Source: Sarcocystis neurona
Lineage: Eukaryota > Apicomplexa > Conoidasida > Eucoccidiorida > Sarcocystidae
Direction of reading: 5' to 3'
DNA length: 64,000 bases
Assembly: GCA_000727475.1 (NCBI GenBank)
Contig: KL647294.1
Coordinates: forward strand, 1,300,369 to 1,364,368
Below the pieces are notes generated by a model. It saw nothing but the letters and a program-made list of their open reading frames with translations, did no database searches and had not been told where the DNA came from. Below, in pieces: positions 37,991-51,400 of this stretch (position 1 is its first letter; each line of letters starts with the position of its first letter). Both the position numbers and the translations under genes were made by a program.

Positions 37991-39418
37991 ATGTAGAGGT
38001 TTACTGCGAGAAAAACTTTGCTGCGGAGAGAAATTCGTTGCGAAGACGGGACGCTGGTAGAAAGAGTAGACTTGTGTAGGGGAATGGCATTTGTCTTGGC
38101 TAGGAAGAGGACGCTGCTTTAAAGAAGCAAGCCTCCTCCTAGGAGGGAAAAAGATATACCGCTAGAAAGAGTCCACTGCTCAGAAGACAACAATACACCG
38201 AGAAAAAGAGAGAGAAGGATGCCCAGCAGCTGGCCCAGCAGGCTGCTAACAGCAACCTAAGAAAACGGCAGGGGCCTATGAAGAAAAGGTATCCTACTGT
38301 AAGATAGGAGCCTACGCTTGAGAAGACGGTCTGCTGGTGTAGAGACAGGGTGGTGGTGAGGGGACGGGACACAAAGTCTTTGGCAGAGAGGAGGGCTCTG
38401 CCCGTTGCTGCCAACTGCGCCCAGAGCTGCATAGATTATACGTTCAACACAGCAGCACTGCTTTTCTGAGAGGGTTGCTGCTCGCTTGCAGGCTGCTGCA
38501 GCGGCATTAATATTGGCTGCGACGGAGAGTGCGCTAGAACAGCAGGAGGAGGAGAGCGGCAGACGGAGGACAGCAACAGAAGGAGGAGAGCGGCAGAAGG
38601 AGGAGGGCAGTTGAAGGAGGAGAGAGCAGCAGCAATTTCGCGGCAGCAAAGTTCTAGCAGTTGTTTCGTAGGAAGAGTTGAGCAGCAGGAGTTCTACTGC
38701 GAGACGCGCGGCCAGCAGCAGGGCTGTTGCCCCGTCGAAAGTAGGTAATAGTAGTAAGCCAGCAGCAGGAGGGGAGTCAGCCCCGCAGGACTGTTCCTGC
38801 CGACGTGAGTGCTGCGAACAGGAGGTCCTCAGCAGCGCATTTTTTTTGTGCTGCAGGATTACTTGCAGCCACACCACTCCAGCAGCAGCAGCCTCCGCTG
38901 GGCAGCCCTCTCGGACACACAGCTTCAGCCACCCGACTCAATTCTTCCTCGCAGCAGGAAGATCATCGGCAGCAGGGTCTTCAGCAGCAGGATCACAAGC
39001 AGCAGACGCAGCAGTGCCCCTGACCGCAGGGTCGCCGTAGCAGCAGCCCCAGAAGCGGCCGTACCGGAGGCAGCAGCAGGACACCGCATGCAGCCGTCAC
39101 TGCTTTGAAAGGAGCAGCGGCAGCAGTCAAGCTTCTCCCAGCGACTGGGAGAAGCAGCAGCGGGTCCGCATCAGCAGCAGACGCAAGAGGCAGCTGCTGC
39201 AGCAGCACCACTCAAGGAGGAACGCAGGAGCCGTCGGTGAGAGGGCAGCAGCTGTAGCAGCAGCAGGGACAGGAACAGGGAGAAGAGGAGGAGAAGACTG
39301 CTGTGCGAGACGTTGGGAGGGCCGACACAGCAGGGAGACCGGCAGAAGCAGGAGAAGCAGCACGCAGAAGTACTGCGTAGGCATTTCGACGTTTTTCCCC
39401 GTATCGCAGCTGCAAAGG

Positions 39419-42400
39419 ATGGAAACGGACGTGTCGCAGTTGCTGCACCTGCAGCAGGAAGCACCACGTCATCGTGCGCCAGCACAGCAGCAGCATGTTG
39501 CAGCAAGACAGCAGCAGCAAGTTGCAGCAGCAGGACTGCAGCTGCAAGTTGCAGCAGTGGGACGGCAGCAGCAAGTTGCAGCAGCAGGACAGCCGCATCA
39601 AATTGCAGGAGTGGGACGGCAGCAGCAAGTTGCAGCAGCAGGACAGCAGCATCAAATTGCAGCAGTGGGACGGCAGCAGCAAGTTGCAGTAGCAGGACAG
39701 CAGCAGCAAACTGCANNNNNNNNNNNNNNNNNNNNNNNNNNNNNNNNNNNNNNNNNNNNNNNNNNNNNNNNNNNNNNNNNNNNNNNNNNNNNNNNNNNNN
39801 NNNNNNNNNNNNNNNNNNNNNNNNNNNNNNNNNNNNNNNNNNNNNNNNNNNNNNNNNNNNNNNNNNNNNNNNNNNNNNNNNNNNNNNNNNNNNNNNNNNN
39901 NNNNNNNNNNNNNNNNNNNNNNNNNNNNNNNNNNNNNNNNNNNNNNNNNNNNNNNNNNNNNNNNNNNNNNNNNNNNNNNNNNNNNNNNNNNNNNNNNNNN
40001 NNNNNNNNNNNNNNNNNNNNNNNNNNNNNNNNNNNNNNNNNNNNNNNNNNNNNNNNNNNNNNNNNNNNNNNNNNNNNNNNNNNNNNNNNNNNNNNNNNGC
40101 AGCAAACTGCAGCAGCAGGACAGCAGCAACAAGTTGCAGCAGCAGGACGGCAGCAGCAAACTGCAGCAGCAGGACAGCAGCAGCAAACTGCAGCAGCAGG
40201 ACGGCAGCAGCAAGTTGCAACAGCAGGACAGCAGCAACAAGTTGCAGCAGCGGGACAGCGGCAGCAGACTGCAGCAGCAAGACAGCAGCAGCAAGTTGCA
40301 GCGGCGGCACACCAGCAGAAAGTTGTCGCAAGCGAGCAGGAGCTTGGGGTAGAGGACGCTGTGGAAGGGCAGGAGGTGCCACTGACGCAGTGCCCCGAGC
40401 TGTCACAACAGCAGAGGCAGCTGCGTCCGGTGCGGCAACAAGTGGATCATCCGTTTCAGCAGCTGATGCCGCTGTTACTGCGGCAGCAACTGCTGCAGAC
40501 GCCAGGCCGCGGGCAGCGAGTACAGCAGCAGCAGCAGGAAGAAGTACAGCAGCAGCAGCAGGAAGAAGTACAGAAGCGGCTGCGGTGCCCGTACTGCGCG
40601 ATTCAACAAGAAAAGGCGGGAGGAGATGTGGCAACGGTACTTCTGAAGGAAGGCGAAGAAGGAAGCGCTACAGAAGGAAGAGAAGCAGCAAAAGAAAAAC
40701 AGACGCTTCAGGAGGACGTGCGTCTGCAGGTGGTCGACTGCTTCTGGCGATGCTTTAGCGCCGAACAGGCTAACCTTGCTGTTGCTGCTATTCACTCTCT
40801 TGGTTACGTCGTCTTCAAGTACGAGAAAGAACCACCCCGTCTTCAAGAACCACCCCGCACGCTGCTCCTGCACACAAATCAAACAGCAAATATATCGTGC
40901 CGATAACTTCAAATATACACACACACGTATTCATCTGCGATTACATATGCACATATCTATATCTGTATATATCTCCCTCTCTCTCTCTCTATATATATAT
41001 ATGTACGTGTCCATATCTATACCTATATCTATCTATATGTATATATATATATATGTACCAGAGTGCACTTGTATATGATTAGATACAGGTGCGAATACGT
41101 AAGAAAACGAAAGATGTATAGGTATATATAGAGAGCGTGGTGTGTGTATGGTCCATGTATCTGAACGCGGCTGGTTCTTTCGTTCTGCCCACCGTAGAAA
41201 CACGCTGCCTCCCGAAGTTCATATATTTGTGTGTTGGTGTATATACGTGTATGTCAACGCGTCACATATATATATATATGAATATATACGTACGCATGGA
41301 TGTATGTGGGGCTATATATAAGTACGTATATGATACGTACATATATAAGGCGTACATGTGTATATATATATATAAAGTATTTATATATAAATATATATAG
41401 GAAGAATACGGTAGTAAGATTAACGTTTCGCAGTAGTGACGATGGTACAGTGCCAGTGGGGCACATATACGAACGAGTGCATCTCTACGTATGTGGACGG
41501 GGAAGATCCAGGGAAGCCTCGACTTGAGGTCCTGCGTCGATTCTTCCTTCACAAAAGCGGGCGCCTGTATTTCCGTGTATATGATACATGTTCGTTTAAT
41601 GTATATATAATTGAACACATGCATGTTCGTGTACACCTGTACCTGCTTGCATGTATGTTCCTCTGTACACACCGCCCCGTGAGCTAGTGGCTGGCCGTTT
41701 TCCTTTCTCGGTTGCTGCTCCATTTTGCCGTCGTCCTGTGTGCTACATTGGGCAGGAGACAGCTTGCGTCTGTCTCGTTGGCTGCTGGGCTGCTGCTTCG
41801 CGGCCTCTGCTGTTGCTGCTGCTGGCTCGCAGACGCTCTAGACTTCGCGCTATGATGCCTGCAGCAGCTGCGGGTTTCTTTGCCGCGTCGCTGCCGCAGC
41901 GGCGCAGATGCTAGCTGTCTTTGCTGTTGGGTATGCTGCTGCTGCTGACTGCGCGGTGTGCCGGGTACGTTGCCATTGCTGCTGCTTCTTTCTGCTTCAC
42001 GACTGCTGCATTTGGTGTTGTTCGGCGGCGAAGATTGCTGCTGTGGGGCGCCTACGTATATTAAAAGCTCCACTGACGCATGCAAGGGGCTCTGCCGGTG
42101 CTGCTGCAGCACTTTGCTGCGCGGCTTTTCCTGAGACTCCGCAGATGCTGCTCTCTGGTGCTGCCACTGCTGCTTTTGCTGTTGACCTGCAGGTCGAACA
42201 CGCAGTCAGCGCTGCAGCTGTTCATACACCTGCGAGCAGCTAGCGACGCACTAGACGCGTACGTCCGCCGAGATGATGTTCTGCTGTACATACACCGAAT
42301 ATCAGGTGTCAGAGTAAGTCCAACGCCAACGAAGTCGCATATGGCGTACTACTCTCCATTGGCTTCGCAGTTAAAACACATATACATATATATATGTATA

Positions 42401-45400
42401 TATTATATTTATATACTCATTAACCCGTATATATGTAAGCATAGACGTACGTGTGGAGATCCGCATATGTATATGTGTATATATCTATGCATGTGTGTAC
42501 GTATGTATGTGTATATGTATGTATGTATATATGTATGTATGTATGATGTACGTCTCTGCATGCCTATATAGAATTACGAATACACAAGCACGCATACGCA
42601 TATATATATACATACAGATACAGATATATGTACGTGCACACCTGCTTACACCTATATAATACCCATATATATATATATATATACGTGTGTAGGTGAACGT
42701 TTCGATCGTGTACTTGCCGGTGCTGTTGCTAGGAGGATGAGTGCCCTTTTTGTACGGTGTGCGCCCCCAGTTACGAGTGTGTTAGAACAGGACGATATTT
42801 CCGTAGGACACTGCAGTGTTCTGCTGTACAGACACCACATTGCCTTCTGTAGACTGAAGCGACGCATCTCGGGGAAGTCGTGAACGTGGGTCTGCGTGAG
42901 TGTGCATTTACGCAGAAGTGATGTTTCTCTACAGAGCGTAGACTTACGCTCGAGTCTACATTTTCTTGTCCTCTATCTCTACATATATATATATATATGT
43001 ATATATCACGTGTACACGTGTGTCTACATGTATGTGTGTAAATACGCGTCTATACACGTATATTCGAATGTATACACCTTGGTGCGTATGTAGCAGCAGG
43101 GAATGTCTTGAAATGTAAATACGGAGGCCACACGTGCTACTGTGTAATACTCGTGTGTACACATGCATATGTACACGTATCTTCACACGTGTATGTCTGC
43201 GTAGGCATCTTGCTGAATGAGTAGGTGTGCTGCACGTTCACAGAGGAAAGGAAAATCGAGCCGCTACGTGTCAGGGCTTTTCGTCCTTCACCTAAAGTTC
43301 GTCTTGCGCGTGTATTCCTTGCCGTCGTCACCACTTCCACAAATGCTCGGGGGATATAGATATACGCGTATATAGCAGGTAGACACGTTGTACCTGTAGA
43401 CTCTACAGATATGAAGTGGGCGTAAACGTCTCTGTGTGTAGAAGTAGATATGTTCGTGCTGAAATCTTAGTCCTTCTGACGGAAGGACGGCGGGTGGGTC
43501 CACCTTCATTGCTGCTTGCCTCGTCTACGCTCCGACTCCTGTGCCGTGCTGCTGCTGCTGCGGTTCCGTCGCGACTGCTGCTGCTTCTTCTCTGGTGCGC
43601 GCCTGCTGCTGCATCTTCACCTGTCGCTGCTGCTGCAGCGACTGACGACACTCCCGCTGCAGTCGGCGTGTCTTCTCTACCAGCAGGCGGGATGGAAGCA
43701 CCACGAGCAGCGCCCGTCGACGGTGGGTCTGTTTCTTTCTTTTCTTTCATTTCGTTCTTAGCACAGAGAAGTCTAGTTTTGCGTGCGCCGCCCCCTCTGC
43801 AGTCGAAAAAAAAGGGTCCTTTCCCTACGTGTCTTTCGCTCACCTGTGTAGAATCAGTAATAATCAATCAAACATATATACATCCGCATATATACATATA
43901 TACATATATATACATACACATATATATATATATATATGCATACACACCTGTGTATACCTGGAGTCATACGTATGCGTATATATACATGTGTGTGTGAGTG
44001 TGTGTCTGGCTCCGGAACACCAGCTGCGAGACTGGCTGCCGTGCGTTCTGCTGCTTTGCTGTAGCAGCCGTTCTACCATTCCACCTGGCTCTGGAGCTTC
44101 TCTGTATTGGTGCAGCCGCATGCAGTTGCACGCATTTGATCCCGGTACACAAAGTATAAGTCTTCTGCCTTGTCAGAAATGGAGTGCTGCTGCTGGCACT
44201 GCGACGTCTCGGTGATGGCGTGCCGCTGCTGGCCTCGAAGAGGGCCCACGCCGCCCTCGTGTGGACGAAAAGACCGGCGTCTGGCTGCTGCACAAGAGTG
44301 ACGCGAGCCTGCTGCTTCTATCCCGCTTTGCTATTGCTGCTTCTTCTGTCCCGTGTTGCTGCTGCTGCTTGTAACCCACGCCGCTGCAGCTGCTTCTTCT
44401 GTCCCGCGTTGCTGCTGCTGCTGCTGCTTCTGTTCACGCTACCGCTGCTGCTATCAGGCGCTGCTGCTGCCTTTATTATTCCGCCCTGCTGCTGCCGCTT
44501 TTCCACCGCGCTGCTGCTGCCTCCTTTTACTCCGCGCTGCTGCTGCCTCCTTTTACTCCGCGCTGCAGCTGCTTCTTCCACCCCGCGCTGCGTTGTCTCG
44601 TCTGCTGCTGTTTCGCTCTGTCCTTCTCTCCTCTTGCCGCTTGCATCTCTTCCTGCTGCGTGTCTTGTCTTTTTGCTGTGCTGCTCTGCAGACTGTCCCA
44701 CAGCTGCGAGCCTTTCTGATCGACCAGTCCATAAAATTTGCTGCCCGCATCGCTCGCAGCAAGCAGCTAATTGCAGACCGCGGTATGCTGTCATCCACCT
44801 CTACATTCCTCTTTCAACCACATTCTCTTGTCCTGCCTGTACACACTGCTATACATACGTATGTACATGTCGACGCGTGACTATATGTGTGTGCCGGCGG
44901 AAATGTGCAGATTCGTAGATGTCCTTGGGAAACGTCCTGTCATAGCCACTTGTATGTATTCGTCATCTCTGCCGAAGTATAAACTGGCGGGGCCACGTTA
45001 TTACGCGTGTCTTGGTCTGAGAAGAGTGTTATATCACGTTGCTGCTGTACTCCTACGGGTGGGGGGGGTCGCGCTGCTGCATCTCAGCCAGTCCAGAGCA
45101 GTCTCTCCTGCGATGCTGCTGCAGCTGCTGGTATCTGTGCTGCTGTCATGCCTTTCTTTCTCCGCGTCCCTTCTTTATCCGTACGCAGCCCCCGATACTT
45201 TTTCGTCTCTCCAATCTTAGCAGTGCCGTGCTGTTCTTGTCATTACCGCGTCTTCGCTGCGTGAAGCTCTTGTCCTTCGTCTGTCTCTTTCTGTATTCAC
45301 AAAAATTCCCGTCCCTCCATGTTTAGTATCTACCCCATCTCCTTGTTATTCATGTGACGACATATATGTCAGCTACATATATATATATATATATATATAT

Positions 45401-48400
45401 ATACGTATAGATTTATATGACGACATGTGTGTCAATCTACATATATATATATATGGATAGTGTCATATGGCGACAAGTGTCTCAGTCTGCATATATATGT
45501 ATATATATGTGGAGATTCTCGAGACGCTGTAGGGATAAATGACCTCTTCTCCCTACGCATATTTTGTCCATCTGTTTCGTATAGGTAGGGCTACATGTAT
45601 GTCTATGTACGTACGGAGATATGCATGTATACGTGTATATATTTTTTTGTGACTGTATATAGGGATACGTGCTTTTCCCTCCATATTTCTTCCCTCTGTG
45701 CTTAGGACGCACAAAACGACATGTGTGTTTGTTATAAATGTGTGCAGCTACTGTGTGTGTAGGTCGTAAAGCTCTCTTCTCCGTGTGCCTCCCCCTCTGC
45801 TTGATACGCGTATAGTTACATCTGCCTGTGTAGGTACATATATATATATATATGTGTAAATAGTCGTGACTGTATATGGGTAGGTGCTCTTACCTCTGCA
45901 TATCTCTCCTCCATCTGCCTGGTGTACATATAACTCCATGTGTTAATACTGGTGCTTCGTCCATATGTTTCCTGCCGTACTTAATACACATATATATATA
46001 TATATGTACATATGGATATACTCAGGACAACATAGGTATAAATGCCTTCTTCTCCGTAGATGTCTCCCATCTGCTTGCTATTTGAATATTGATGTACGTG
46101 TATATATACACATATGTACACACGTGTGGCTACTCCTGATTGCACACGTATACGGAGCTTGGCTCCCTATGTGTGTGTGTGTGTCCCCCTCTCTCTCTAT
46201 CCATATATATATGTTTGTATGTGGATAGATTCTCCTACTTTTGTACGCATGCCTATACCCACCAATTCTGCTACACAACAGCGCGTCCACACTTCGCTGT
46301 TGTTGGCATGTGCTGATCCTACCGTTAGGCCGTCTGCTTCTGGCGGTATGAATGCTCGATTGCTGCCTGCACAAGAGAGTAGCTGCTGCTGCTGTTATAT
46401 CTATATATATAATATACATGCTTGGTCTTACCGTTAGGCCGTCTGCTTCTGGCAGTATGAATGTTCGACCACTGCCTGCACAACAGAGTAGCTGCTGCTG
46501 CTGCTGTTATATGTATGCATGCATATAATGCATATAGATACAACACAGTGTACACACATATATATATATATGTATATGTATTATACTGTATATACATGTG
46601 TGCATAGGCATGTGTTCTCGATATATGGAGAGTCTCCTATATGAGTGCTCGAGTGCTGCCTGCACAAGAGAGTAGCTGCTGCTGTTGAAACGGTGAGCAG
46701 TGCCGACGTCTGCTGCCGTTGTTGCTCGTACTGGCCAGAGGCTCCTGCGTGTGGTCGTCCAGCGCTGTCGGCTGCGGGTGCTGCTGCTCGCAAGGCGGCT
46801 CGTGAAATGTTGCCGGCTACTGCTGTGCTGCTGATTAAGGAGCGGGAGAAGAGAGAGGAATAAAGGCTCTGCGGTTGTTACTGCAGTAGGGCGGCAACAG
46901 CCGGCGTCAGCCTCTTGCACTTGCTCCTGCTGAAATTACTGGACTTCTCAACCTCTTGTCAGATGCTGCTGCCGTGGCCGCTGCTGCTGCTGTAGGGGCG
47001 CGCATGAGTGTCTCGCCGTGCGCGGCTGCGTTGCTACTGCTGCCGCTCCTGCTGCAGCGAGTGCGTGGAAGGTGCTGCTGCTGCTGCTCCTGCAGCGACT
47101 GCGTGGAAGATGCTGCCACCGCTGCTGCAGCTGCTACTTCTGCTGCTGCTGCTGCTCCTGCAGCGAGTACATGGAAGGTGCTGCAGCTGCTACTTCTGCT
47201 GCTGCGGCTGCTGCTTCTGGTGCTGCTGCTTTGCTGCTGTTTCGTCGTGCTGCAGGGAAGGAGTTGTTTGTGAAAGATCACATGGTCGTTCTTACTCACG
47301 GTCGTTCGTCGTGTGTGGAGAAACTTCTTGTCGACGCGTGGAAAATGCACCACAAGCGATTTTCCGTCATTGTCACTCGTTACGACGTAGCCACCTGCAG
47401 CAGCTTGACGGACGACGTGTAAGCAGGCACCCCCGGCGGTCGTTAGCAGCAGCTACGTGCTCTCTCTTGACCTCTTTTTTCTTCAATCCGGCCCCCTTCC
47501 GTAGAGAAGATCGTAGACATTCGTCTGGGCGTGCGCGTCTGTGTCAGTACAAGTAGGAAGCGCAGAAGAACTTGCCTACAGGAAATTACAGATGGACATA
47601 TTCATTTAGGAGTTGTAGATGCACGCGCGACTGCAGCGCACGTCCGCGCGTGGCATATAAACATGGTATCTTAGTTTCCCCGTACATTGCTGCTCTCCTC
47701 CCGTATGTGTCTCTCGTCATACGTATCTGTTTGCTTCTGTCTGCTACAAATGCGTACATATCATATATGTGTATAAATTGACCTATTATGTATGTGTGTA
47801 CATACGTCTATGAATGATTACATGTGTACATACATATATATATGTATATATATACCTATATATATAGTATCACGTGGATGTATGTGTACGTAGCTTCGCA
47901 TATATATATATGTATAGAGAGAGAGATAGGGAGACAGAGACAGAGAGAGATGTATGTATATATATATATACATACGTACACCTACATATATATTGTCGTG
48001 TGGAACTATGAATACGTAGCTTCGCATATATATATATATATATATGTGGATTGGTATGAAGCTACGCGTATACGGGTAAGGATACAGATATCTGGTTTAG
48101 TGGCAGCGTGGGGACTGGACGTAGTGGCCCTCTGTACAGCACCTGTGAAGGGGGAGGGATTTGGAGAGAGACGTGTCTGTCGGGAGTGACCGCTGCTGCA
48201 CGGCGTCGTTGATAAATTTTTTTTTCTCCCTTTCTTTGCGTAGGTGACTGTGCGTAGTAGAGCAGGCGGGTCTACAGATGTATTTACATCCTTGCGTAGC
48301 GCCGTACTGTTTTTATCCAGACGAACGTGTCTGTAGGCCTACGTTTGAATCCGCGACGTATATCGGGATGCTGTGGAGACGTGGAGTTGTAGAACAACAC

Positions 48401-51400
48401 ACGTGTACGTGCCCATGTGTTTGGTTAAAGCGACGTATATATGTGGGGTACAGAGAGAGAGGATTACATATTCGCGGAGGAGGTCTACGGCCACTTACGC
48501 ACGCACAAAGACACGTAAATAGACAGACACCGTCGCTCTCTACGTTCATCTATTTGGTGTAGATACTCTACGTAAGTAATCGATCGCTACTAACAAAGGG
48601 GCTCTGTGCCTACACACGCCCCAAGACACGTGTGTGTAAATATATAGAAGTAAGTCTCTCTCCATATCTTGACATAAAGAGGGCTACGCTTGTCAAGATA
48701 CTCGCAGGTATGGACGCACGTGCCCGTCGAAGCTAAGGATCCTCTGACTCGGGGCACCGGCGAGCCATCACATGGCTGCGCAGCCGGCCGTGTTGACTGC
48801 TCGTTTCTCTGCCAGTGCTTCCGACTCTTCATATACACGGATTTCTACCTCATTGACATGTCAGACTGAGCCCGCAGCTATTCCTCTCTCTTTTCTAGGA
48901 GACAGGATTTTGCTTCCTTCGCCCCCTCCTGCTGATTCTCCTCGGGGAAAGATGCGCGGGGGTCCACACATGCTCTGTGCCGGGGCAGGCGTACGTGTGT
49001 GTTGCGCACTGCTGCTGCTGCCCTGCAGCGACGCGATGGTGCAGCGCCTCGCAGCAGCTCAAATCCCTGCCGTCGCAACGTCCATGAGCACGTTGGGCGA
49101 GTTCATCGGAAACATCGACTTCGTTATCGTAGGGACCGAGGCCGTGGCGGGAGACGGCGGCGTGCTGAACGGCGTAAGTCGTCTACTACCCCTCCCACAC
49201 TGCCCTCTGCCTCTCTCTTCCGTCTCTCCCGTCAGGTGCAAGTGTTCTTGCAAGCTTGCGAAGCGTCGAATGTCCAGATGTAAATACGTACATGACCACG
49301 TATACATCCGTTGATATGCTTGTGTGGGTAGGTGTGGATCTGTCTGTGTCAACACATCGCGTGTGTGTGCGCCGGGTGTTTGCCGCAAACGGACTGCAGA
49401 GACTTTGTCCTGCCGACCTGCTGCTCCACGCATGTGTGGACATGGTAGACAGGCTTCATTTTTCGTCGCGTAGAGCGGGGGCCACGACGGTGTTCTCGCC
49501 TGTGTGGGCTGTCGCAGGGCTGCTGGTTGACGCTGCCCAAGTGCTTGCCGTCTCTGGTGTACACCTTCGTCTTCATCTCAGATGATGGCATCTGAGTACA
49601 AATACATACGGGCGGGAGAGACGGCTTCACAGGAGAGAACGGACCTGTAGACATGGGTACACTTCTAAACCTGTTTGCACGGACGTCCGTAGGGAGACTG
49701 TCCGTACTACTGTGTAGGATCGGCGCAGCCTTGCCCAGTGCCTGTATGTCTACCTGTATCTCTCTTCTCATACATATATATATACATGTATATATGTCTA
49801 TACAGACGTACATATGCACAGGTTACTGTATGCACGCCTAATGGATGTCGTACCTTCCCCAGTGTGTGTACGTATGTGTCTCCTTCGACATATATACATA
49901 TATATATATATGTGTAAGTTTGTACAAACATGTTTTCATACATATACAGATGCATATATATATAGAGAGAGACGTAGATAGATAGAGATAGATAGACCGA
50001 TCGATATATAGATAGACGAATACATAGGCAGATAGCCTATACACACACAAAACGTTGTAGAGGCCCCCAGTTGTATTTTTTACAGTCGTGTGTGTGGAAG
50101 TCGTTCGCGATTGTATAAGGTGGAGGTACGACAAGTGGGCTCTTGCACTGTAGAAATAAGTAGTTTGACGTTTTGACGTGCTTATGTAGGTGTCTTCCGT
50201 TGCCTTGAAAGAGTGGACCTGAGCCGCACGCTGGCGCACACTGTTTCACGTGTCTGAGACGAAATGGGAGGGGTTTGGGGTGCGTCACTTTTCTGCTGGT
50301 GAGACAGAGTCCAAGGTGCGTAGTAGCGGAAAGCAGCTACTGTTACCAGTAGTCCTTTTCTTAAGTTTCGAAGCTACGCACAGTTTTGTGAGGACGTGGT
50401 AGCGCACACCTGACGCCCATGTTTCTTCACGTTCGCGGAGAACTCTTTCCGCGGGGGACTGGCCGGCCGTGGCGCCGTTTGTGAGAGGCCCGGTTTCTTC
50501 CACAGAGAACCGAGTTCATGACACATAAAGTGTGCATGACTCCGCGCGGAGCAGGAGCAGGATCCTGTTGCAGGTAGTCAGGTGTAGGTCGGTAGACAGC
50601 CTAATAGCACTTCCTGCCCCTGTTGCAGGGCATCCGGTACGGATTAATAACACGTGTTGTGTTATTGACAGGGACACGTATGTATCTACGTGCGTCCAGG
50701 CCGCAGACTTGAGCAGAGGGCGTCACACTTCGATACACACGGGGGCCTTGACTGATGATGCGTCGAACATGTATATCCATATCTATGTATTATGTATATA
50801 TATATATATGTCTGCGCTAATGTTTGGATAGTTTTGTTGCGGCTGCTGCTTCATTTTGGCGACGAGGTGGCCTGCAGACGTCCGCAGGTTTGTAGCCGGG
50901 ACACTCGCGTCTCACTGTGCCTCTTATGTGGCCGATGGATGCGGCGTTTCTGCCGGTATTTCAAAGAATTACTCGTAGAATTCTACATCATTTTGGTGGA
51001 GATGCCGTGCGTACAAAGCGCGTTCGTGCGCTGGTTGTCGGTGGAAGGCTGGACTTAGTAGTAGAACTCGGTAACTCTCTGTGTTCTGGCTTATGCTATA
51101 CTGTTTGTACACCAGGCGCCACCTTAGCACACACTCATGTAGGGCTGCTGTTATACGCAGCTAGCCAGCTTTAGACGTGAGGTAACCGCAGATATAGTAC
51201 GTAGGTGTGAAAAAGACAGTTGCTTGACGCTTGGAACGGTAGCACCCATAAGTTTGCTTCGCTTTGTACTTACGCATCACCAGGCGAAGGAACCGTTTAT
51301 GTTTCCACGCTTACATCTTTGCAATCATGTACGTCCACAGACTGCGTAAGCAGTTCAATTCCGCTGGTGGGTAGTAGACAGGGTTCTTATTACTGCAGTG

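Noticed and set aside
39171..40634. Minus-strand Leu/Ala-rich frame of 487 codons
   Set aside because: It is a shadow of the 27-bp minisatellite. The + frame leads directly into the conserved EIF2B-alpha core.
43416..44918. Leu-rich and Cys-rich + strand frames resembling multi-pass membrane proteins
   Set aside because: The poly-Leu comes from CTG tracts. EIF2B-alpha exons on either side join in phase without these frames.
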